Both the position numbers and the translations under genes were made by a program. Below, one piece after another: positions 12,724-24,300 of a DNA stretch of 64,000 nt. The notes beneath the pieces are model-generated. The model was not told where the DNA came from and did no database searches. It was given only the letters and a program-made list of their open reading frames with translations. How positions within the stretch are numbered: the stretch's first letter is position 1; every line of letters begins with the position of its first letter. The stretch comes from Hofstenia miamia (taxonomy: Eukaryota; Xenacoelomorpha; Acoela): the NCBI GenBank assembly GCA_004352715.1, contig SCFE01000030.1:423158-487157 (forward strand), given 5' to 3'.

Positions 12724-15700
12724 TTACTAAAATATATGTGTGCCCCCAAGTAGAAAATTCTTACTCAGTTAATTTTCAGTATAGGAGTTCAATGTTAACC
12801 AATATTCATGACTCATATCCTATGACACAATGTATAAATGTATATTTATGGTAATTATTGTGTAGAGGTATGATGTAGATGTTTGTGACTGATACAACTT
12901 TTAAAGTATATATAAAGGTATCAACTGTGAATTTTCATTAGCTTTTTTTAAATCAAATTTGAAAGGTTGGCTGAAATTTCCACTGCAGTAAATTTAGTTT
13001 ACACATTCTGTGAAAATTTAAGACGAAGTCATTTTCTGTCAAGGAATTATGACTGTTTTGTGGTGATTGAGATTTATTTTAATATGACTAGACAAAAACA
13101 AAAATATGCTGATATAAACATTAATAACTACAAATTAATATGTCTTAAGTTATTACTAGACCTTATAATTTATGTTTGAATTGAAAAATATTGAAAGTTG
13201 CCCAAAAATAATAACCATTTTGACATAAACCATCTCTTAGCATTTTTACCATTTTTCCAAAAAACTGCTGATGTCAGCAAAAATGTCTGGATAAAAATAA
13301 TTTTTTAGAATTTTTATCCCATGTTACCTTTGTGCTAAACTTCATGACAATAGCATTACTATATCAAAAATAAACATGGGGTATTTTTACCTTGTGAAGC
13401 CAACTTACATAAAAAAGTTTTTAGGATTAGGGTTAAAGTGTACATATGTATGAAATGCAGAGATTGATCAATGCTTTGCTTAAACAAAATTTATCTCCAA
13501 TAATTTTAAGTCGAGCTCTTGTTGGAGCTGTGCGCTTAGTATTGCCTGTAATAAGTTAAGGTTGATATAGGTTGAAATTTTGATTGTTTTATTATCCAAA
13601 GGGTATGCATTAACTTGCTAGTAATCATCCACTGGTTATATTAAATATTGCATAGCTTTATATGCATTTCTGAAAAAGTAGGTGGTGCGATGAAAACATA
13701 ATAGTCAAAAGTGTAGGTTAATCTAAAAATAGTAATTCGATTGCTGTATTTGGCATCTTACCAATTTCATGGGAGTTTGCAAACTCATTTGGCCTCCAGA
13801 TGTATATTTGCCATCGTTGAAACGTGACGTAGTTCACGTTATTCCCCATCGTGTTTTTATTTACTTCTTTAATTCTTACAATAAAGCCAATCAACTAATC
13901 AATATAAAAAAATATAAATGTATCATTAAAAATCATTTGATCATCATTTGAGCAATACATTAATTATAACATATGCTTGACTACTTTTACTTGTCCAAAT
14001 GGTTGTTTTTTAAGAAAACTAGATACAAGGTTAGTAACAGATAGCACGATGAAATTGTTAGGGAATATTTTGGTTCCAACGAAGTATATAAGGGTTTTCT
14101 GTGGACCATTTCCTAAGGTAGGACCTTCAATCAAGGTAGATTGTAATGGGGATGCTCGAATTCACATTCTTTACATCATAAAATTAAATCGGGTTTTTCT
14201 GTTAGTTTTTGTTGGTTAGAAAAATTTTTTGTATTACATTCTATGTTTTTTTCAAGACCTAGATGAATTAATTAATAGGTAGTTTATGGCAATATGAATT
14301 GTTTAAATATGACTGTGCAGATATAGTTGCAGCAAAATTTGTGATCGCAAAATTTATTTATTTCTTTTTAATTATGCTCATAATATTCAAGGTTTAGCTT
14401 ATAATTAGTCAAACACTAATGAGTCTGAGTCTCGCAGATTTCTTTCATGAAAGAACTAGAACAAAGAGTGAATTATCCCGACTATGATAATTTTATTGAT
14501 TTGTGAAAGAACAGCTAAATCCTTTCTTGGATGCTCATACGAACAGAAAGTAATCTTGTCATATGATGAAGTCTGAAGTTTCAGTGTTTTTGCATACCCG
14601 CAAAACACACTCTCTGCAATTTATCTTTCTCATTGGGGTTAGGATTATATTAGGGTTAGGTAAATAAACAAAATGACTCATCGAATGGCATTTGATTACT
14701 TAGAGAATGCCATGTCCCTTGTTCAAATATCTTGGTAAATTTGATGTAGAAAAGTTTTGTATTAATGAAATATATATAAAAGCTTGTAGATATGTGATTG
14801 GTTATTTATTTGGAAATTTAGTTGATCTTGATACAAAACGTGCACGAATATTATTATGTGTTTTGGTTTTATCTCATATTGGAGAGCCTTCGGTACTTGC
14901 GTAAGGAGAGGTGCCAAAATAAATTTTTTAGATTGCGTGTAGCGTGCGGGTTTAGATAAAATTGAATCCCTGCATTCATACATAAACATCATGATTTTTA
15001 GCTTCATCTATTTCTACCGAAACCATTTTTTATTATGCAATTAGCTTACGAGTCATTCTATACAATCATTCCTCATATAGACGTTAAACTAATTTTTTCA
15101 ATAAAAAGAACGTATACGTGAGTTGTTATATTGTTTCATTTTTGAGTGCTTTATGCTGTTACATATTCGCACAATAGGGAACTATTTTCATTCCTATTAA
15201 TTGACATTAGCAGCCATGTGCTAGATCTATTTTGATTTTTACAAATTTTACTAATTTTCAACACCAGTCTTGTTTAGATGTTCTTCTGTTCTTGAGAATG
15301 TGATTAGGTAAATTATTTGTATTATAATAAAGTCGATTGCAAACATTGCTGTTTGGGTAATCCCTTTTCTACAAATTTTCCAATATTGTCTGTGCATGAT
15401 TTTCCTTATATCATAGAGAATATTAAGAATGACTGGATTGAAGAGAAATGACGAAAACTTGTCTTAATGGTTACGGGTGTGGATGTGTTTAGTGAGTTAA
15501 ACATTGATGTTTATGGTATCAGGTGCAAAGTAAATTCAACATATCGCTCTGCTAGCGAGTGGAAATTGAATATGAAAAGCTGATTACATCACATTTAAGG
15601 ATAGACTTACAACATAGAAATTGGAGAATTACTTGTCCCCTGTTGGTGAATTGTTTAACTTTGTCTTACAATGACTGGTATGAAATTTTATAAAAGACTA

Positions 15701-16197
15701 CACAAGTGTGATTACAATTTTTTTGAATAATTGCTAAAGCTATCTTTTTGTAGGAATGCAGTGCATAAATTTAATTGGTTTTATTGTGTTGCTCCTGCTT
15801 GTTTACAAATTTCTGATTTTATCATTATAAATGATTGGTTGTCACTTCTTGTATTAAGTACTCCTTAGGTCTACAATATTTTAGTTCATTCTATATGTTT
15901 TTGAAATTTCACTAAAACCCTATCTTAACTTAACAATTTAATTGGCCTAACAAATCGGATCAATTAATTCGTGTAGCTAAGATGGAAAAAGTTGGCATTC
16001 CACAAATAATAGATTTTATAGGATTGAAAAAGTTGCTGTACGACAGCTATGCATTTTGGTAGTTTAGTTAAGTCAGGCCTTAAATTATGTTCCTCTGTCG
16101 CTTTTTATAATTAGCAAAAATTATTCACAGTGAATGAATGCAATGCCAAATTATAGTGCTGAGAGTAAACTTGGTTAGATTTCAGAAATACTAGTAT
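12719..16197. other. Intergenic, no supported gene
   Basis: AT-rich DNA. ORFs of 60-81 codons (for example 13,977-14,219 and 14,707-14,904) show no recognised domain. Degenerate TTAGGG-like words occur near 13,425 and 14,635-14,665. Confidence 0.4.
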
Positions 16198-16376
16198 CAG
16201 TGGCGGCACAAGTAGGGAGCAGGCAGGCAGTTGCCTCCCCTAAAATCAATTTTTCAGGCAAAATCTCCTCAATTATTTTTATTTAAGCAATGAACGTGGC
16301 AATTATGTATTCAATGTGCTGAAGAGTATACGTAACTTGCCTAACTCCATAACCAAAATTCGTTCCGCTGCCACTG
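16198..16376. mobile_element. Short hAT (Tip100-like) non-autonomous element
   Basis: The left end CAGTGGCGGCACAAG and the reverse complement of the right end, CAGTGGCAGCGGAACG, share the CAGTGGC start typical of Tip100-type hAT termini. Flanking 8-mers actagtat and gcttgcat match at 5 of 8 positions, consistent with an old, eroded target duplication. The 179-bp interior has no coding capacity. Confidence 0.6.
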
Positions 16377-16892
16377 GCTTGCATTTTGCTCAAAGCTGCT
16401 TTTTATATAATTCAAAAGAGTAAAATTGCCTTGAATATGAAACAATCAAATTTATAAACATACTCTTTGCTTTTATTTGTATAAAATTAAGTTCATCGTA
16501 GCAAGGTTTTATCACTGCGCAGACCAGTAGACATAAATTGCATCACAAATGACAAGTTTTTTCATTATACCATCAGAGTTTCCACTGAATTTATTCATAA
16601 TCATAAGAGATTCCCTAATGTCTACGCTTTTTAGATTTATTCTGATCTGTGCTATAACAAAACCAATTTATGTTTGTTTTCTGCTCAATGCAGAGATTGT
16701 TGACAGTAATTATAACACATTAATCTTTTGATCATAATCATTTTGCATTATTATCTTTAGCTTCTGTATGAATATTCGAAAATTTATATGATTGTCCCTA
16801 GATGGCGTCAGTATTAGTTTTTTTACAATATTATTGCTACTTAGTTATTCTACAGCTATAAACTTGTGACTTGTGAGAAAATCCAATTAACA

Positions 16893-16932
<40 letters not shown>

Positions 16933-19381
16933 GTGATAAAGCTGTTAAATTAATGATATCTATTTCTTAGAATTTCTTAAGAAGTTATTAGTCATTTTAA
17001 GGAGGCATATCAATGTAACAACAAGCTATGAAGTACTACTGCTGTGTTCTCGAACAATTGCCATAATAGAGCTATTCAATTCACTATACATTTGTGTTTC
17101 ACTAACACTGGCGGTAAGCAATATTGGCTTAAATATAACTGCCAAGAGTAGTGCAATTGATTTACTTCCCTTCATTTTAGATTTGACTCAACGAACATGA
17201 TTAAATCTCGAGCACGTTTCCAAAAGGGGATGACTTGTTTAAATAGTTTTACAATACATACAGTCAACCTGGCACGTCTCTTTCTAATGACCAGTTTTTG
17301 ACTTAATGTCCAAGTTAGCAACTATCAGAATGCCAGGTTGCAAGGGTTTGTTATTACAAAAATAAAAAATTAAAAGATGCATTCAAATGTTGACTTGAAA
17401 AATCGCGTTTTCTCAGAAAATACATTTTAAAAAATTGCAGTTGGTAATTTTTGGCGAGCCCTTCGAAAAAATAATTTTTTGTAGTTATGCCTCTTTCTTT
17501 CACATATGTATGGTTGCTGAAGTTGCGTAAGAACCTGAGATAAACATTCGTATAAAATTTTTCTTAGGTGGAATCAGCTTTATTTATGCGGCTGTATTAA
17601 TCAAAAACAGTAGGCTGATCTATTTCTAGTAAACAATTTAAATTGGTTCATTTATTTAAATATATGCAAAATAATTTATTATAATATGGATTTTCCACAT
17701 TTATATGTGATATTAAAATAAAGCGCCATGTAGCGCAGGATTTTTCATCCCCGAAAAATTTTTCAAGACTGAAATTATGCCTGTATATAAAATACTATCA
17801 ATTAGCCAGCATTTTAAATATTCGAAGAGAAGGTCATTCTGTTTAAAAGCTATATCCAAATGTATTTTTCTTTTTTAAATATAGTTAAAACTAATTTAAG
17901 CACTAAGAGAACTTTACAGTTTTAGATATTAATAGTATAGTAGGCCGCTATTGTATTTTAGATATATGTTTGTTTAGAAAAAACCTCTAGTTTTAATAAC
18001 TCGATACATTTATCTAGTTACCAACCTTGGTATTGAAATATTTAACATTTGCTGTTACTGTTATTAATACGAATATTAGATCGCTCTACATTCTACACCA
18101 TATTTGAAAATTTTAATAAGCATTTCCTGTAATAATGCATTTTATGTTTGTAGAATCTTTTTAATTTGCCTAATTTGATGCACTTTTGAACTCATTTTTT
18201 CTGTCGTAGAATGCCTGAATTTTAGCAAATTTCAGGTAGTTATGCAAAAATTCCACACAGACGTGTGTGCATCGATTAATTTTAACATTTTATTATCACA
18301 GTCCCTTTTTAGGCATCCCTCACAGAAAGTTCATGTACGTAAATATTTTAGCTATATTAGCAGAAATGTTGCTGAATTTGTATATATTTTTGTTAAGTTT
18401 TGATTGGGAATGGATACTTGTATTCAGAAAAACAAAACGTGTCTAGTATAACAGAGATAACCTAAACACCCTAATGTGACCATTGAAATTAATTCTGCAT
18501 TGTGTGCGGTGAAAGCAACAACTTATGTTCCTACCCAAATACAAATATAAACCTCGCATAAACCGAATCAAATTAATTTTTCATTTGCATTGGATTATCT
18601 TTGAAAGATCTCGTAAATGATAACAAAAGACAAAATTGGCATTAAATATTTGGCTTAGTTGAGTATGCATTTATATACATTATATACATATTGGCGCTCA
18701 ATTTGAATGCGAAATGTTTGTTTGTCATCATTGTTTAAACTTTGTGTTTGCTTTATTGGGAAAATGTTTTTAAAATTACCAATTAACCGATTGACGCCTA
18801 TTTTTGGTTTCGATCTTCGTTATTTTTTTTTGATGTTTTCCTTCGGAATAAAACGTCGAAGACGTAGCTTCGTCCCATCTCTAAAATAAATTTGATGTGT
18901 ACAAATATCTTGGTAAATATATTGGTATACATATCTATCTACCACTTGTTGCAAAAAAATGGGACAAACACATAAACTTATTTACAAACAGCAAGTGGGA
19001 GTTTAGCAAAATGAGTTAGCTATAAATACATGGTTTAAGTTTTTACAAATTTTCTGTTGTTTGCTATAATCATTTAGATACAAACCATACATAGCTCTCC
19101 ATTATATGTATATGCGTATTTCTTATGAAAATACGGTATACTTTATATATGTTTTCTATTTTGAGTTAAGCTAGAAGTTTCAGATATCATATTGATATTT
19201 AAGCATCTTTCTAAACAATTACATTTTTTTAAATTACGTAGGTTACGCTAGACACTAAACCTTTACATCATTTTTAGAGATGAAAGCAATTGAATTGAAC
19301 GAAAGCTAATACGCGTTTATGTTAAGACAGTATAAAAAATCTTTTAATTTCGCTTTGAGTAATCAATGGGAGACGTGTTTC
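16377..19381. other. Intergenic, no supported gene
   Basis: AT-rich DNA with a 34-bp TA tract at 16,894-16,927. ORFs of 60 codons (16,549-16,731 and 18,707-18,889) have no motif. Confidence 0.4.
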
Positions 19382-19600
19382 CAGTGGCGTATGCAAGGGG
19401 ATGCTCCCTCAGGTTTTCAAATTTATTTTTGATTAGTAAAATCAAAAAGTTTTCTGCAAAAAATTAAAAATTTTAAAAACTAGGTTGTAGAATTTATTTT
19501 TAGGTCATAGTTTTTTCAATATTTTCAACAAATTTCGCTTTTTGTCACGCACATACATGATCATGACTGAAATGTCCTGCGTACGCAGAAATTTCTTTAC
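19382..19600. mobile_element. Possible hAT (Tip100-like) end fragment
   Basis: CAGTGGCGTATGCAAGGGG at 19,382 looks like a Tip100-type hAT terminus. The palindromic ctgcgtacgcag near 19,578-19,590 is common inside such ends, but no matching right terminus with CACTG or target duplication was found. Confidence 0.35.
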
Positions 19601-19771
19601 GTTTTTTCACATAAATAACAGGTTTATTGCTTAGCTAAGCACGCTTAGGAATTACAGATCTAGAAATTGAATTGACCGAGATTAACTGGTGCTATAGTGG
19701 TATTTTGTAACTAATTGGCAAAGTAGAATCCCACAAATATTCTATAATCCAAGCATACAACGACTTGCAGT

Positions 19772-20250
19772 TAGTGTTCTGCAGCCATGGCCACGGACAC
19801 GGCTTGGCCGTTATCATTCCGTAGCCACGGCCAATGGCCTGCTGCGGCCAAAGAATCAAGGCTAACGTCCGGCTGCGGCCAAGGATTTAGTTTCACGGCC
19901 AAATATCTCTTAATATTCATAATGGAAATACTAATTTGCAATTGATTACACGTTGTTTCAGTTTTGAAGTAAATCATAAAAGTGATGATTTTCTATGTAT
20001 ATGTTTTAATTGTTGCATTGAAAATTACAGTATTGTACTTAGTAGTAAAGAGCACTTACTATGGTAGAAAAATCACGGCTAACGGTCGACTACGGCTAAA
20101 GCCTTACGACCAACGGCCGGCTACAAACAAGGCATTACGGCTAACGGTCGATTACGGCTAAAGCCTTACGACCAACGACCGGCTACAAACAAGGCATTAC
20201 GGCTAACAGTCGGCTACGGTCAAGAAAATTGCTTTGGCAGCAGAACACTA
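19772..20250. mobile_element. hAT-type miniature element with perfect 8-bp target duplication
   Basis: The element begins TAGTGTTCTGCAGCCA and ends with the inverted counterpart (reverse complement TAGTGTTCTGCTGCCA). It is flanked by identical 8-mers cttgcagt at 19,764-19,771 and 20,251-20,258. The 479-bp body is unusually GC-rich for this window and packed with ggccacgg/cggctaa words. It has no transposase coding capacity, so it is non-autonomous. Confidence 0.9.
20075..20213. repeat. 62-bp tandem repeat inside the hAT element
   Basis: Units start at 20,075 and 20,137, with a partial third at 20,199. Each begins acggctaacggtcga and contains ccttacgaccaac and ggctacaaacaaggcatt; the units differ by only a few substitutions. 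Confidence 0.9.
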
Positions 20251-20258
20251 CTTGCAGT

Positions 20259-21069
20259 GTTTTGATTTCAAAGAAGATCGATTTGCACTTCGGGATTATA
20301 TCTAACGATTAGTTGAGCAAAATGATTTGCTGAATATAGTGTACTATGCCAGATATCAGTCCGGCCATATTTGCAAAAATACCATCGTGCTGCACCGCTA
20401 CGAAATGTTCTGTTGAAGAAGATTTTCTCTTCTGAAGAAAATTTTTGTGCAAAGATCGCAACTTTCTGCCTGAAAATTTGGGGAAATACTTTATCTTCCA
20501 TTTTAACCACAGTGCTTAAGAAAATATTGATAAATTAAATTTATTTTCCTTTTTGTCGCTTTAAAGTTCAAAATTGAACAATCGCTAAATCAAAAAATCG
20601 TAATTTTTGTGTCGCCATGTCTTATTTCTTATTGATTAATAGTTTTAACATTTTATTTATTTAAGCAACTTATGACATTCCGAAAACATTTATCGGCATT
20701 GAATGAAAAATAAAAAACCAAGGTTGAAGGATCCGCAAAATATACAATATCTTCATTTTAAAATGTTATTGATATCTTTCAGATAAAGTCTTGAACTTAT
20801 TTAATCACCTTCGGAAAGTTTCAGAACTTTCTCCTAAGGAAAACATGCATGCAGCAAATTTCTTGTTTTATTTAAAGTGTTTAATCCTAAATGAGTAACA
20901 CCACCATCCTTAGAACACATGAAATTACCAGCCATTGTATGCTTCACTTCAAAAAATCTAAATGTTATGTTTTCAATTTTTTAAATTTTTTTGAATTATT
21001 ACGTTGTTGTATTATTTGAGTTATTTTTTCAGAATCCTGACATTTGCTAACCAAGTAAGTAGTGCCATG
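20259..21069. other. Intergenic; holds one copy of a dispersed repeat
   Basis: No supported gene. Positions 20,632-20,734 are a dispersed repeat described separately. An 80-codon minus ORF at 20,268-20,510 has no recognised motif. Confidence 0.4.
20632..20734 (+). repeat. Dispersed about 103-bp repeat, copy 1
   Basis: Starts attgattaatagttttaac and ends aaaccaaggttgaaggatcc. It matches 23,989-24,090 in the same orientation with a handful of substitutions and one indel. Homology stops sharply on both sides. Identity unknown. Confidence 0.85.
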
Positions 21070-21376
21070 TAGAGAGCGATAATATGAGGTAAGCATAAAC
21101 CCGAACCCGACCCAATCGTAATATTTACTACCCAAAGACTACGCGACCCGACCTGAAACGTTGAATTTGATTTGAAGTGGATTTTTCTAAAATGAAATGA
21201 TAATTCACATTAATCATTTTCAGCAATTCATTCGTATTACTTAACGTCTTGGCTATTTCTCAAATCAATCTGTGATTAACATCAAGATTTTTTATATAAT
21301 TTAATCTTCTTACCTCCCGACCCGAAAATTTGACCCCCGAAACTCGGGTTAATCGAGTACCCGATGTCATTTTTTA
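21070..21376. mobile_element. hAT-type miniature element (CCCGAC-rich family)
   Basis: The left end TAGAGAGCGATAATATGAGG and the reverse complement of the right end TAAAAAATGACATCGGG form an eroded terminal inverted repeat. The flanking 8-mers gtgccatg and gtgtcatg agree at 7 of 8 positions. Subterminal regions are rich in acccgaacccgacc. The 307-bp interior is non-coding. A left-end fragment of the same family lies at 53,638 and a probable third copy at 7,890. Confidence 0.75.
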
Positions 21377-21384
21377 GTGTCATG

Positions 21385-24300
21385 GTATTCAGAACACCCC
21401 CAAACATCTGGGAACACGCGATTCAGCAGAATAAAAATTTTGTACCTTAATTTGTTGCACAGGTTAATGTATGATAATTGTGTTTAAGCCTTTAATTTCA
21501 AGTAAATTTTATGCAGAAAATGGATGTTCTTAATTTTGCATTGCGAAGAAGAGTTTTCCTTGCAATTTTTTTCCGGTAATTAGAAAGGAATTTTTTATTA
21601 CGGATAGACACTTTGAAATTACTTGCTGCAATACAATTGCTTGCTGCTAAAACTAAATCAATTCTTTCCAGAGTGTTAAGTGTATAGTTATAATATGTTT
21701 AGTGAATACTAAATATATACTAATTTGGATGTTGAAAAGCAAATATTAGGGAACTTGCTTATGCATAATTTTAAACTAACTATTTTGTTTACTGCAGAAG
21801 AAATATAATCAATTAAATACATTATCAATTTTAAGAACACATACATGGGATTTTTAAAAAAAACATGTGTTAGTAAAATTTTGACTGGAAGTGAATTCAT
21901 CATTGTAACGAAAGTAAAGAGCAAGGAAATTACAGATCGAGGCTTTTTATATTGGATTCATCATTTAATAGTTCAATGTAGAGTCACGAGCAGTTAACTC
22001 TATTTCCACTAGCATTACTTTTTAGTATCAATTTTATAAAAGCCTCTTATAAAAAAGAAATGTTAAAAATTTTTATATGAACACATCTATGAGATTGGGC
22101 CGCGCATACAATGATTGATATTTTTGCCAAAACTTATTTTTGTGCCTGAATTACATGCAAATATTAATTTTAAATGAGAAATCCTATTTTGTAAAGATAT
22201 TCAAATTATTTCCATACCTATTGTTCAGATAATGAGGCGTTCCAATGGCCATGGGAACAACAACTACCCTGATATATTTTGTTTTCTGAAGGAAAATATT
22301 CTTTCAGATTTTAAATATTTCATTACTCCCTGAGTTAATGAATTGTTTTGGAAATATTGATTGCGCCATTTTTTCTTAGCATTTTCAAAAAAACTATTAC
22401 ATTTAATGTCACTGTGCTAACAGAGAGCCCAAAATGAATGTTATATGATAAATTTTCCAGTTTTGCTTATGCGCTGTTTACATTATATTGTACAGTATCA
22501 TCAGAAATAATTCTGCGAAAGTCATCGTACACTTTCATGTATATTGAATCATTCATTGGTTTGAATTGGCTTGCAATGTTTGCAACAAATGCAAGGCAAT
22601 TTATAGTGTTGCCAATTGGCATTATTGTTTGCTACAAAGTGCACTCCTATTAATTATTTTCAGAAATTTCGTGTCGTACACTCTCAATAAGTAAGTTTTT
22701 TGCTGAATGTAGATACTGTGGGAACTATGCGAAAGGTATTTTGAAATATTGCAGGCCAACTGGATTTAGAGAAGTTCCTAAGAAAATGTTTTTATAGTAA
22801 GACTGTGTATGGTTTTCTGAAGTATTATGAGGTGAAGCCTTGCTTCAGAGTGTTTTAAACACAATATCACTGTCGTTGAAATTTTCTAAATACAACTCTC
22901 TGCGACTAGACACATTGTCTTACGTATAATGGCCTTGTTCTATAAGCGCTTTGCTCCAAGGTTCAATTTCGTATATTAATGTAACAGGCATTGACCATCT
23001 TTTTTCGATATTTGCAGGCTTGTGCAGTTTATTATAGATTTTGTATCAAAACATTTTAGTTAGACTTTGTTTATAAAGCATGGTCAGCTGAGCGTTAGGC
23101 AGTGGCAAAAGATATCACTTTCAATATAACTTTTTTTTCTACAAATACCTGCTAATTCCGCTGTTCTAGTTGATATCTATGTTAAAAGTGAATAAGTACA
23201 AATATTAGGTTTGTCAATTTTTATATATAATTGGAATCATATTGGATTATAATAGTTTCATTTGGAAATTCGCGTTGTCGTTAATAAATGGTTGAAATAA
23301 ATTTATATTAAATTTCCAGTATTGTAGGAGCGTAACATTTATAAAATTGATTTATTGGTTTATTTTCTTCATGCAAATGCAGTGAATATTACAATAACGG
23401 GAATTGTACGGGTTAACGGGAATTGGAGGGGTAATATATTATTCATCACTTGTGATGCTTAATTTATTTAAACTTAATTCGTAATTTGTGCATTATTGAC
23501 ATTATATTAAGAATAATCATACTAAAATTTAAGTTTAATGTGCGTAATTTGTTACGCCATCTATCGTCTACTTCAATAAATCAATGGCCTTTACTATTGA
23601 AATGAATTTCTAAGAAAATTTCTACGAAGAAAATGCAATGTAAGTTGTATTGTTTCATATTTGCATTCACATTGTTTCAAATATTGTTACAACTTGCATT
23701 GTAACATGCATCTATGTATGTACACAATGCATAAAAACAGATTCAGACATTGATGAATCTTTACATTGTGGCATATCGGTGAATTCGGAACACCTGGATT
23801 ATCGATATGTTATACTAATTTTTGCAGCAGTTTATGTTTCCGCACTCCACGCATAATTTTGAAGTAATTCCTTGTACAATAATTTTTATTAATTTAATAT
23901 TAATAAATAGCGTTGTCTAAAATTAATATTTTTAATACACTTTGTAAAGAATTACATTGTTTTTTAAAAAAACAAACAAAAATCTCAATTGATTAATAGT
24001 TTTAACATTTTATTTATTTAAGCAACTTATGACATTCCGAAAACACATATCAGCATTGAATAAAAATAAAAAACCAAGGTTGAAGGATCCAAGTGATTTT
24101 CTTTATTCATAAAGAAAATTAATTTAAAATTAAATGAATTTTCAATAATTGTCGAATAAAAATAATTTGTTTTTAATTTTAGCAACGCTAAATTAAGAAA
24201 TGTAGTGTATTGTCTATCAAATCATATAATTTTAAATATTTATATGTTACAGTCGTTTAGGCCATTCCCAAATTTAATTTTTGAAAATTCAGCATTTTCT

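Noticed and set aside
12382-12753. Three long ORFs of 107-123 codons
   Set aside because: They read through a 221-base N gap flanked by TA repeats.
22438-22653. Membrane-protein-like 71-codon ORF
   Set aside because: Hydrophobicity is expected from T-rich codons; no partner exon or motif.
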